A stretch of 64,000 bases of DNA, from assembly GCF_030373185.1 (NCBI RefSeq), contig NZ_JAUCZH010000001.1, forward strand, positions 923,303 through 987,302, given 5' to 3'. Positions 20,941 through 28,643 of this stretch are shown piece after piece (positions within the stretch are counted from its first letter, which is position 1; the number at the start of each line of letters is the position of its first letter). Made by a program: the position numbers and the translations under genes. The notes beneath the pieces were generated by a model, which saw nothing but the letters and a program-made list of their open reading frames with translations, did not search any database and was not told where the DNA came from. The DNA is from Tabrizicola sp. GTDB taxonomy: Bacteria > Pseudomonadota > Alphaproteobacteria > Rhodobacterales > Rhodobacteraceae.

Positions 20941-21255
20941 ATGAGCACTGCGCAATCAAGACCAGGGGCAAGACGGGGGCTGGGTGGGCTGATCTATCTG
21001 GTGCTGGCATCAGCGCTGGGGGTCTATTTCACCTTTGCCGCTGTCCAGGGCGATTACGGCATGTTCCGCCGTGTCGCGATCGACGCCGAAGCTGCCAATC
21101 TGGCGACAGAGCGCGATCGTCTGGCCAATGAGCTTGCCGAGATGCAGAATCTGACAAGACGGCTTTCCGACCAGTATCTCGATCTCGATCTTCTCGACCA
21201 GCAAACCCGCGACGTGTTGGGTTACATGCGGTCGGATGAGATTGCGATTCGCTAG
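20941..21255 (+). CDS. FtsB/DivIC-family septum formation initiator
   Basis: 104 residues. One membrane helix (about 13-32, GLIYLVLASALGVYFTFAAV) is followed by a heptad-rich coiled coil (about 43-75) and a short C-terminal tail with DLLDQQTRDVLGYM. This is the layout of FtsB/DivIC, which links the FtsQ-FtsL part of the divisome to septal cell-wall synthesis. Its place between central carbon genes and pdhA is usual in alphaproteobacteria. Confidence 0.8.
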   Translation: MSTAQSRPGARRGLGGLIYLVLASALGVYFTFAAVQGDYGMFRRVAIDAEAANLATERDRLANELAEMQNLTRRLSDQYLDLDLLDQQTRDVLGYMRSDEIAIR

Positions 21256-21361
21256 ACCTCCTTCCAACACCTGCCAGACCAGCCCGCATCAGCGCACCCA
21301 AGCCCTTCGTCTGGCGCATGGGTGCCATTCCATCTGCACGAAGCTTTGGCAGAATTTTGCT

Positions 21362-21410
21362 TTGACCCAATAAACCCCGTTAGTGTATGGATGGTTTAAC
21401 GTTCAACCAT
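21362..21410 (+). promoter_or_regulatory. Candidate pdhA promoter with overlapping inverted-repeat operator
   Basis: TTGACC (21362-21367) and TATGGA (21386-21391) are 18 bp apart. A 20-bp inverted repeat (21391-21410) begins at the last base of the -10: arms ATGGTT and AACCAT flank TAACGTTC, and only one base pair of the ten breaks symmetry. A repressor bound there would block transcription start. Which protein binds is unknown. Confidence 0.5.
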
Positions 21411-21447
21411 TTTCTGCCACATATCCAATGCCCCTGGGAGGAGCCCG

Positions 21448-22434
21448 ATGGCGAAGAAGCCTGACGCGAGACCGAATGTCTCGAAGGAAGACCTGCTGAA
21501 ATATTACCGCGAGATGCTTTTGATCCGCCGGTTCGAAGAAAAGGCCGGCCAGCTTTACGGCATGGGCCTGATCGGTGGTTTCTGCCATCTCTACATCGGG
21601 CAGGAAGCGGTGGTCGTCGGTCTGGAAGCCGCCGCCAAGGAAGGCGACAAGCGCATCACAAGCTACCGCGACCACGGGCATATGCTGGCCTGCGGGATGG
21701 ACCCCAAGGGCGTGATGGCCGAACTGACCGGGCGCATCGGGGGCTACTCCAAGGGCAAGGGCGGGTCGATGCACATGTTCTCGAAAGAGAAACATTTCTA
21801 CGGCGGACACGGGATTGTTGGTGCGCAGGTGCCGCTGGGCGCGGGTCTGGCCTTTGCCGATAAATATCTGGGCAATGACAACGTGACCTTTACCTATTTC
21901 GGTGACGGGGCCGCCAACCAGGGCCAGGTCTACGAGACCTACAACATGGCCGAACTTTGGGCGCTGCCGGTGATTTTCGTGATTGAAAACAACGGCTATG
22001 CGATGGGGACATCGGTCAAGCGGTCCACCAAATCCACCACCTACTTCGGTCGCGGGCTGGCCTATGGCATTGCGGGCGAACAGGTTGACGGGATGGATGT
22101 GCTGGCGGTGAAAGCGGCGGGCGAGAAGGCCGTGGCGCACTGCCGGGCTGGAAAAGGCCCCTATATCCTTGAAATGATGACCTACCGCTATCGTGGCCAC
22201 TCCATGTCTGACCCGGCGAAATACCGCACGCGCGAGGAAGTGGAAAAAATCCGCACGGAAAAGGACTGCATCGAACATGTGCGGGACTTGCTGACGCAAG
22301 GCGGGCTGGCCAGCGACGAAGAGCTGAAGGCCATCGACAAGGAGATCAAGGCCACCGTCAATGAGGCGGCCGAGTTCTCGAAAGAAAGCCCGGAGCCTCC
22401 GCTGGAGGAACTCTGGACCGACATCTACGCCTGA
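21448..22434 (+). CDS. pdhA: Pyruvate dehydrogenase E1 component, alpha subunit
   Basis: 328 residues. Together with PdhB it decarboxylates pyruvate with thiamine diphosphate and loads the acetyl group on lipoyl-E2. The TPP motif runs from [12 protein letters not shown] (about residue 152) to [11 protein letters not shown] (about residue 180). [18 protein letters not shown] is the phosphorylation-loop region seen in E1-alpha. GGGAGGAGCC precedes the ATG. First gene of pdhABC. Confidence 0.96.
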   Translation: MAKKPDARPNVSKEDLLKYYREMLLIRRFEEKAGQLYGMGLIGGFCHLYIGQEAVVVGLEAAAKEGDKRITSYRDHGHMLACGMDPKGVMAELTGRIGGYSKGKGGSMHMFSKEKHFYGGHGIVGAQVPLGAGLAFADKYLGNDNVTFTYFGDGAANQGQVYETYNMAELWALPVIFVIENNGYAMGTSVKRSTKSTTYFGRGLAYGIAGEQVDGMDVLAVKAAGEKAVAHCRAGKGPYILEMMTYRYRGHSMSDPAKYRTREEVEKIRTEKDCIEHVRDLLTQGGLASDEELKAIDKEIKATVNEAAEFSKESPEPPLEELWTDIYA

Positions 22435-22447
22435 GGGAGGGGAAATC

Positions 22448-23830
22448 ATGGCAACGCAAATTCTGATGCCCGCGCTTTCTCCGACAATGGAGGAAGGCAC
22501 ACTGGCCAAATGGCTGGTGAAAGAGGGTGACGTGGTGAAATCCGGCCAGATCCTGGCCGAGATCGAGACCGACAAGGCGACGATGGAATTCGAAGCGGTC
22601 GATGAAGGGATCGTCGGCAAGCTGCTGGTCGCCGAAGGCACGGCAGGCGTGGCGGTGAACACGCCAATTGCGGTGATGGTTGAGGAAGGCGAAAGCGCCG
22701 ATGTGGCCCCTGCCCCGGCTGCCGCGCCACCCGCGGCTGAAACGGCGGCACCGGTTGCGGCCCCCGTGGCGGTGGCTGCGGCTGTGGCGGCCCCTGCCCC
22801 GGTTCAGGCCGTCAAGGGCTGGCCCCATGCCGACCTGCCCGAAGGCCCTACCAAGACGATGACCGTACGGGAAGCCCTGCGCGAGGCGATGGCCGAGGAA
22901 ATGCGCGCCGATCCGACTGTGTTCCTCATGGGCGAGGAAGTCGGCGAATATCAGGGTGCCTACAAGATCAGCCAGGGCCTTCTGGATGAGTTTGGCGCCC
23001 GGCGCGTGGTCGACACGCCAATCACCGAAATCGGCTTTGCCGGCATCGCGACGGGGGCAAGCTGGGGCGGATTGAAGCCGATTGTCGAATTCATGACCTT
23101 CAACTTCGCCATGCAGGCGATGGATCACATCATCAACTCGGCGGCCAAGACGCTTTACATGTCGGGTGGCCAGATGGGCAGCCCGATGGTGTTCCGTGGC
23201 CCGAATGGGGCGGCGGCGCGGGTTGGCGCTCAGCACAGTCAGGACTACGCGGCCTGGTATGCTGCCATCCCCGGCCTGAGGGTCTGCATGCCCTATTCGG
23301 CGGCGGATGCGAAAGGCTTGCTGAAGTCAGCGATCCGCGACCCCAATCCGGTGATCTTCCTTGAAAACGAGATCCTGTATGGCCGGACCTTCGAGGTGCC
23401 GACCGATCCTGAATTCATCGTGCCGTTCGGCAAGGCAAGCATCCTGCGCGAAGGCACTGATGTGACGCTGGTTTCCTTCGGGATCGGCTGCGCACATGCG
23501 CTGGCGGCGGCTGAAGAACTGGCCAAGGACGGGATCAGCGCAGAGGTGATCAACCTGCGGACGCTGCGGCCCATCGATTATGACACGGTGCTGACCTCGG
23601 TGATGAAGACCAACCGTTGCGTGACGGTAGAGGAAGGCTTCCCGGTCGGATCGATCGGGGATCATATCGCCTCGACGATCATGCAGAAGGCCTTCGACTA
23701 CCTTGACGCGCCGGTCATCACCTGCACGGGCAAGGATGTGCCGATGCCCTATGCCGCGAACCTTGAAAAGTTCGCGTTGATCACTCCGGCGGAAGTTGTG
23801 ACCGCCGTCAAATCCGTCTGCTACCGGTAA
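22448..23830 (+). CDS. pdhB: Pyruvate dehydrogenase E1 component, beta subunit with N-terminal lipoyl domain
   Basis: 460 residues. Residues 1-78 are a lipoyl domain with the lysine in [15 protein letters not shown]; an Ala/Pro linker of about 45 residues follows; residues about 135-460 are the E1-beta transketolase-like domain ([33 protein letters not shown]-type [18 protein letters not shown]). The extra lipoyl domain is known in alphaproteobacterial E1-beta. The ATG at 22448 follows GGGAGGGGAAATC and lies 13 bp after pdhA. Confidence 0.95.
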   Translation: MATQILMPALSPTMEEGTLAKWLVKEGDVVKSGQILAEIETDKATMEFEAVDEGIVGKLLVAEGTAGVAVNTPIAVMVEEGESADVAPAPAAAPPAAETAAPVAAPVAVAAAVAAPAPVQAVKGWPHADLPEGPTKTMTVREALREAMAEEMRADPTVFLMGEEVGEYQGAYKISQGLLDEFGARRVVDTPITEIGFAGIATGASWGGLKPIVEFMTFNFAMQAMDHIINSAAKTLYMSGGQMGSPMVFRGPNGAAARVGAQHSQDYAAWYAAIPGLRVCMPYSAADAKGLLKSAIRDPNPVIFLENEILYGRTFEVPTDPEFIVPFGKASILREGTDVTLVSFGIGCAHALAAAEELAKDGISAEVINLRTLRPIDYDTVLTSVMKTNRCVTVEEGFPVGSIGDHIASTIMQKAFDYLDAPVITCTGKDVPMPYAANLEKFALITPAEVVTAVKSVCYR

Positions 23831-23840
23831 GGAGGGGAAA

Positions 23841-25148
23841 ATGGCTGTTCAAATTCTGATGCCCGCACTGTCCCCGACGATGGAAGAGGGGACGCTGGCC
23901 AAATGGCTGGTGAAAGAAGGGGATGCCGTGAAATCCGGCATGATCCTGGCCGAGATCGAGACCGACAAGGCCACGATGGAGTTCGAGGCGGTCGATGAGG
24001 GGATCATGGGCAAGATCCTGATCGCCGAGGGTACCTCGGGCGTGAAGGTCAACACGCCAATCGCGGTTCTGGTCGAAGAGGGCGAGAGCGTTTCGGATGC
24101 GGCCCCTGCCCCTGCGGCAGTGGTGGGCGCCCCGGTTTCGACGGCAGTTCCGGTTGCGGCTGCCACGGCGGCACCTGCCCCTGCGGCTCCGGCATCCGGT
24201 GGCGCGCGGGTCTTCGCCTCTCCCCTGGCGCGGCGGATTGCTGCGGAGAAGGGCCTCGATCTGACCAAGGTTTCTGGATCGGGTCCGCATGGTCGCATAG
24301 TGCGGGCTGATGTCGAAGGCGCAGCGCCCCTGGCAGCAGCCCCCGCCTCGGCACCTGCGGCAGCACCCGCGGCGGCCCCTGCCCCAGCGAAGCCCGCGGC
24401 GGCGGCGATGCCGACCGGAATGGCAGCCGAAACCGTGCTGAAGATGTATGCCGATCGCCAGTTCGAGGAAGTTCCGCTGGACGGGATGCGCCGCACGATT
24501 GCGGCCCGCCTGACCGAAGCCAAGCAGACCATCCCGCATTTCTACCTGCGTCGCGAGGTGCGGCTGGATGCGCTGATGGCCTTCCGCGAGACGCTGAACA
24601 AGCAGCTTGAAGGGCGCGGCGTGAAGCTGTCGGTGAATGACTTCATCATCAAGGCCTGTGCCATGGCCTTGCAGACTGTTCCGGACGCCAATGCGGTCTG
24701 GGCAGGCGACCGGATGCTGCGGCTGAAGCCTTCGGACGTGGCGGTTGCGGTTGCGGTGGAGGGGGGGCTTTTCACGCCCGTCCTGCGCGACGCCGACAAG
24801 AAGTCACTGTCGGCGCTGTCGGCCGAGATGAAGGATCTGGCCGGACGGGCGAAGACCAAGAAGCTAGCACCGCATGAATATCAGGGCGGAAGTTTTGCCA
24901 TCTCTAACCTTGGGATGATGGGTGTCGAAAACTTCGACGCCGTCATCAACCCTCCGCATGGGTCGATCCTTGCGATCGGTGCCGGGGTCAGAAAGCCGGT
25001 GGTGCTGGCCGACGGAACCGTGGGCGTGGCGACGGTGATGTCGATGACCCTTTCGGTCGATCACCGGGTGATCGACGGCGCTCTTGGGGCGGCCTTTTTG
25101 AAGGCGGTGATCGAAGGGCTGGAAAACCCGGTGGCAATGCTTGCCTGA
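23841..25148 (+). CDS. pdhC: Pyruvate dehydrogenase E2, dihydrolipoamide acetyltransferase
   Basis: 435 residues in the usual order: lipoyl domain (1-78, [15 protein letters not shown]), Ala/Pro linker, peripheral-subunit-binding domain (about 125-165, [17 protein letters not shown]), a second Ala/Pro linker, and the catalytic core (about 205-435) ending with the active-site [14 protein letters not shown]. It passes acetyl groups to CoA and forms the core of the complex. The first 80 codons are nearly the same as those of pdhB. The E3 gene is not next to it. Confidence 0.95.
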   Translation: MAVQILMPALSPTMEEGTLAKWLVKEGDAVKSGMILAEIETDKATMEFEAVDEGIMGKILIAEGTSGVKVNTPIAVLVEEGESVSDAAPAPAAVVGAPVSTAVPVAAATAAPAPAAPASGGARVFASPLARRIAAEKGLDLTKVSGSGPHGRIVRADVEGAAPLAAAPASAPAAAPAAAPAPAKPAAAAMPTGMAAETVLKMYADRQFEEVPLDGMRRTIAARLTEAKQTIPHFYLRREVRLDALMAFRETLNKQLEGRGVKLSVNDFIIKACAMALQTVPDANAVWAGDRMLRLKPSDVAVAVAVEGGLFTPVLRDADKKSLSALSAEMKDLAGRAKTKKLAPHEYQGGSFAISNLGMMGVENFDAVINPPHGSILAIGAGVRKPVVLADGTVGVATVMSMTLSVDHRVIDGALGAAFLKAVIEGLENPVAMLA

Positions 25149-25158
25149 TACGTCGGAA

Positions 25159-25213
25159 GCGGGGGGGGGGTCACACCCCCCGCACCCCCTGGGAGTATTT
25201 GGAAAAAGAACAA
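25159..25213 (+). repeat. Dispersed intergenic repeat, copy B
   Basis: Arms GCGGGGGG (25159-25166) and CCCCCCGC (25176-25183) are followed by ACCCCCTGGGAGTATTTGG and AAAAAGAACAAGG. The block from the C-run through the A-run is almost the same as copy A at 13889-13916. It lies between the convergent pdhC and CDP-alcohol phosphotransferase genes, where a hairpin could end pdhC transcription. Confidence 0.65.
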
Positions 25214-25237
25214 GGGGGTGCCGCGTGCGTCCCCTTT

Positions 25238-25873
25238 TTATCTGGCCTTCATCGCCGAGATCAGGCGGGTGGCCCGGCGCAGGATGGTGGCTGCGGTTCC
25301 GGCAAGGATGACCCAGAGCGTCAGGTTCAGGGTCCAGTCTGTCGCGTAGAAAGCCGCGATGACAGTGCCGATGGTCAGCGCGGCCATCCGGTGCGGTTTG
25401 GCCATGGGGCCGGAAAAGTCGGACGGGAATCCTTCGGCGCGGCCAAGTTCGCGGATGTAAGCCGCAGCGATGGCGAGGGTTGCGGCGATGGCCCCAAGGG
25501 TGGGGCTGCCCGCAGCGACACCCGCGCCAAGCAGAAGCAGGAAATCCGAGGCACGGTCCGGGGCTTCGTTCCAGAACGGGCCGTCCTTGGCGCCCTGCCC
25601 GCCTTCAACCGCGACCATGCCGTCGATCAGATTGCAGATCAGGCGGGCCTGGATCGTCGCTGCGGCGAGGACGAGCAACAGCAACTGTATGGGGCCGGGA
25701 CCAATGGACGACAGCGCGTAAAGAGTGAAGCCGAGTGCTGCGAAGCCGACAGAGGTTTGCGAAACCTGGTTCGGGGTAATGCCGCGCTGGACCGCAAGTC
25801 TTGCAAGGCCTGCGGCCCAAGCCGATTGCCGCGAGGCCAGCGGGCGGCGGTTGTCCGGGGCGGGATCTGTCAT
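25238..25873 (-). CDS. CDP-alcohol phosphatidyltransferase family protein with substituted active-site motif
   Basis: 211 residues with several membrane helices. The family joins a CDP-activated lipid to an alcohol and carries the motif D-x2-DG-x2-AR-x8-G-x3-D-x3-D. Here the spacing is exact, but the residues are N81-x2-D84-G85-x2-A88-V89-x8-G98-x3-N102-x3-D106: the first and third aspartates are Asn and the arginine is Val. Metal binding is therefore probably weakened, and the protein may be inactive or have another role. It is the last gene of a three-gene operon and overlaps the CdsA-like gene by ATGA. The start MTDPAPDN is set by that overlap. Confidence 0.75.
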   Translation of the reverse strand: MTDPAPDNRRPLASRQSAWAAGLARLAVQRGITPNQVSQTSVGFAALGFTLYALSSIGPGPIQLLLLVLAAATIQARLICNLIDGMVAVEGGQGAKDGPFWNEAPDRASDFLLLLGAGVAAGSPTLGAIAATLAIAAAYIRELGRAEGFPSDFSGPMAKPHRMAALTIGTVIAAFYATDWTLNLTLWVILAGTAATILRRATRLISAMKAR

Positions 25874-26814
25874 GTCGTGGACCAGAAATAGCGGGTGATA
25901 TGAAAGAAGATCGGTGCCGCGAAAATCACCGAATCCAACCGGTCGATAAAACCGCCGTGGCCCGCGATCAGGTGGCCCCAATCCTTGACTCCGCGGTCAC
26001 GCTTGATGGCCGACAGGACAAGCCCGCCGAAAAAGCCCATCAATGTCAGGATCAGGCACATGCCAGCAGCCTGCACCACGGTAAAGGGTGTCATCCACCA
26101 AAGCGAGGTGCCGATGGCTGTGGCGGTCAGAGCGCCACCGATGAAACCCTCCCAGGTTTTTGAGGGCGAGAGGGTGGGGGCGATCTTGGTGCGGCCGATC
26201 AGCTTGCCCCAGACATATTGCATCACGTCGGACAGTTGTACGACGAAGATCAGGTAGGCGATCAGGATGACGTTGCGCCCCTCGAACCCCGGGATCTGGA
26301 GGTAAAGAAGGGCGGGGACATGGCTGATGCAATAGACGCAGATCATCAACGCCCATTGGGTTTCCGACACGCGGACCAGAAAATCCTTGGTTGACCCGCG
26401 CAGGGCGGAAAGCACTGGCAAAAGCAGGAAGACGTAGACCGGCACAAAGACCGCATACATTCCATACCAGTCGATCAGCACGAAATAATATTGCAGCGGC
26501 AAGACGACGAAGAAACAGGCCACCAACGACCAGTGATCAGCCCGCGAATGGGTGGTCAGGGTCAAGAACTCCCGCAATGCGGCGAAAGAGCAAAGCGCAA
26601 ACAGCAGAACGACGCCGGTCTTTCCGGCAAGAAAGGCAATGGCAAGCAGGATTACCATCACCCACCATGCGGTGATGCGGGCATTCAGGTTCTCGATCAC
26701 CGGGTTGCCACCATCGGGCGACAGGCGCTGGCGCAAAACCTCGCCCACGATCGAGGCGAGGATCAGGATGCCCGCGACCCCCGACAACAGCCAAAGAAGA
26801 TGCGGGCTGGTCAT
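25870..26814 (-). CDS. Phosphatidate cytidylyltransferase (CdsA-like)
   Basis: 314 residues with about eight membrane helices. The CDP-diglyceride synthetase signature is intact near the C-terminus: SAIKRDRGVKDWG followed by HGGFIDRLDS. The enzyme would make CDP-diacylglycerol from phosphatidate and CTP. Its operon partners are a 1-acylglycerol-phosphate-type acyltransferase upstream and a CDP-alcohol transferase downstream, so the three would form a short route from lysophosphatidate to a CDP-derived phospholipid. It may be a second copy, since the housekeeping cdsA of this order normally sits with bamA and lpx genes. Confidence 0.88.
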   Translation of the reverse strand: MTSPHLLWLLSGVAGILILASIVGEVLRQRLSPDGGNPVIENLNARITAWWVMVILLAIAFLAGKTGVVLLFALCSFAALREFLTLTTHSRADHWSLVACFFVVLPLQYYFVLIDWYGMYAVFVPVYVFLLLPVLSALRGSTKDFLVRVSETQWALMICVYCISHVPALLYLQIPGFEGRNVILIAYLIFVVQLSDVMQYVWGKLIGRTKIAPTLSPSKTWEGFIGGALTATAIGTSLWWMTPFTVVQAAGMCLILTLMGFFGGLVLSAIKRDRGVKDWGHLIAGHGGFIDRLDSVIFAAPIFFHITRYFWSTT

Positions 26815-27464
26815 TCCTGAACCTGCGATGCTGGGGCAAGGGCCAGAAGCTCTGCTGCGGCTCGGGCAAGGAAGCTGTCCTTCGCCTCATCGGGGGCAAG
26901 GTGCAGAGGCGCCCCGAATGTAAGCGTGCAGATCAGGGGGACAGGGATGATCTCACCTTTCGGCATGACCTTGTTGAGGTTGGCGATCCAGACGGGGACA
27001 AGATCAACCTCGGGCCGGGCCTTGGCAAGGTGGTAGAGGCCTGACTTGAAGGGCAGAAGCTGTGCATCGGTGCCGTTTCGCTGGCCTTCGGGAAACAGGA
27101 TGAGAGAGGCACCCTGATCCAGCGCCTCGGTCATCTGCGCGACCGGGTCCGTGGTGCGCGCTTCGGGGCGGCGGTCGATCAGGACCGCGTTGAACACATC
27201 GCGGCCGATGAATGCGCGAAGTGGCGATTTCAGCCAATAGTCCAGCGCGGCAACTGGCCGGGTCTGACGGCGGAGTGGCGCGGGCAGCACCGTCCAAAGA
27301 AGCACGAAATCCCCGTTGGAACTGTGATTGGCGAAATAAACGCGCTGGTGCTGTTCTGGTGCTATGCCCTGCCAGATCGCACGCGGCGCGGTCATGAAAC
27401 GCGCGAAAATCGAAATCGCCTGCCCAGTGAACAGTGCCGCAATCGACCTTGGAGACAGGATCAT
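26811..27464 (-). CDS. Lysophospholipid / 1-acyl-glycerol-3-phosphate acyltransferase (PlsC family)
   Basis: 217 residues. The PlsC catalytic motif H-x4-D is visible in FANHSSNGDFVLL, and the second motif is FPEGQRNGTD. An N-terminal hydrophobic segment suggests membrane attachment. It is the first gene of the operon with the CdsA-like and CDP-alcohol transferase genes (ATGA overlap downstream), which supports acylation of a glycerol-phosphate lipid. cysE ends upstream of it with 10 bp between, so read-through from cysE is possible. Confidence 0.85.
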   Translation of the reverse strand: MILSPRSIAALFTGQAISIFARFMTAPRAIWQGIAPEQHQRVYFANHSSNGDFVLLWTVLPAPLRRQTRPVAALDYWLKSPLRAFIGRDVFNAVLIDRRPEARTTDPVAQMTEALDQGASLILFPEGQRNGTDAQLLPFKSGLYHLAKARPEVDLVPVWIANLNKVMPKGEIIPVPLICTLTFGAPLHLAPDEAKDSFLARAAAELLALAPASQVQE

Positions 27465-27474
27465 TCCAGAAGGT

Positions 27475-28281
27475 TCATTCGGACTTCAGGATCTGGTCCA
27501 TGGTGAGCGCCGGTTGCGCGCAGCCCGCCTTGCCCACCACCCGCGCCGGAACGCCGGCTACGGTGGTATTGCGTGGCACATCCTCCAGCACCACCGACCC
27601 CGCCGCGATCCGTGAGCACTGGCCAACGGTAATATTGCCAAGCACCTTGGCTCCTGCCCCGATCAGGACACCGTCGCCAATTTTCGGGTGGCGGTCGCCA
27701 TCTTCCTTACCGGTCCCGCCCAGTGTGACCGAATGCAGCATCGAGACATTGTCGCCAACCACCGCTGTTTCCCCGATGACGATGGAATGGGCGTGGTCGA
27801 TCATGATCCCTTTTCCGACCCGTGCGGCAGGATGAATGTCGACACCGAACATTTCGGACACCCGCATCTGGACGAAATAGGCCAGATCGGTGCGCCCGTT
27901 GACCCAAAGCCAGTGGCCAACACGATAGGCCTGCACGGCCTGATAGCCCTTGAAGAACAGAATTGGCTGCAAAAAGCGGTGGCAAGCCGGATCACGTTCG
28001 TAGACCGCCATCAGATCAGACCGCGCAGCAGCCCCAAGTTCCGGATCGGAATCAAATGCTTCGTCGGCAATCTCGCGCAAGATCTGCTCGCTCATCTCGC
28101 CGGAAGCCAGCTTCAGCGAAAAGCGGTAAGCCAGCGCCCGTTCCATCGACGAGTGGTGCAGAAGGCCGGAATGGATCAGCCCGCCCAAGAGCGGTTCAGT
28201 CCTGATCGCCTCGACGGCCTCCTCGCAAACCCGGCGCCAGACCGGATCGACTGCGGTGACTTTCGCCTTGGTCTCGAACAT
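27475..28281 (-). CDS. cysE: Serine O-acetyltransferase
   Basis: 268 residues. It makes O-acetylserine for cysteine synthesis. The helical N-terminal domain includes GLLHHSSMERALAYRFS; the C-terminal left-handed beta-helix shows the hexapeptide repeats and the active-site DHAHSIVIGETAVVGDNVSMLHSVTLGG pattern (His residues in the first part). AGGAGG precedes the ATG at good distance. Confidence 0.95.
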   Translation of the reverse strand: MFETKAKVTAVDPVWRRVCEEAVEAIRTEPLLGGLIHSGLLHHSSMERALAYRFSLKLASGEMSEQILREIADEAFDSDPELGAAARSDLMAVYERDPACHRFLQPILFFKGYQAVQAYRVGHWLWVNGRTDLAYFVQMRVSEMFGVDIHPAARVGKGIMIDHAHSIVIGETAVVGDNVSMLHSVTLGGTGKEDGDRHPKIGDGVLIGAGAKVLGNITVGQCSRIAAGSVVLEDVPRNTTVAGVPARVVGKAGCAQPALTMDQILKSE

Positions 28282-28310
28282 TGCGACGCCTCCTGAACGA
28301 GACTTCTTCT

Positions 28311-28340
28311 AACATATCTGCAACCGGAAGCGACACGCAA
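28311..28340 (-). promoter_or_regulatory. Candidate cysE promoter
   Basis: On the minus strand TTGCGT (28335-28340) and TATGTT (28311-28316) are 18 bp apart, about 30 bp before the cysE ATG. No hairpin terminator is visible between the end of the gene transfer agent cluster and this promoter. Confidence 0.4.
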
Positions 28341-28357
28341 AAATGTGTGGACATCGA

Positions 28358-28642
28358 TCAAGGTCCGGAATGCCGCAACAGCGCCTTGCAGGCTTCAATC
28401 ATGGCTGACAGAAAATCCCGATCATCTGCTATGGGTTCCTTCGCCGGGAAAAGCTGGCGGCATCTGGCCATCAGACTTCCGTCACCAAATTCCGGATGGC
28501 ATCGCCCGGTCAGCCTAAGGTGATCCGCCGCAGCCTTGACCTCGACCAGAGTGCGACCCGCAAAGGCCGGTCGATGTGTGACCGGAACCCGGGTCAGAAC
28601 CCGCCCGAAAAGCAACAACTCCGCGACGGAAGGATCCCGCAT
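28358..28642 (-). CDS. Small hypothetical protein after GTA g15
   Basis: 94 residues from the ATG at 28642, which lies one base after the g15 stop (TGA-A-ATG), so translation is coupled to g15. The sequence is mostly helical with two cysteines and no membrane segment; I do not recognise a named domain with confidence. Its position makes it either a last member of the gene transfer agent operon or a host gene read through from it. It has coding bias like its neighbours. Confidence 0.65.
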   Translation of the reverse strand: MRDPSVAELLLFGRVLTRVPVTHRPAFAGRTLVEVKAAADHLRLTGRCHPEFGDGSLMARCRQLFPAKEPIADDRDFLSAMIEACKALLRHSGP

Positions 28643-28643
28643 T

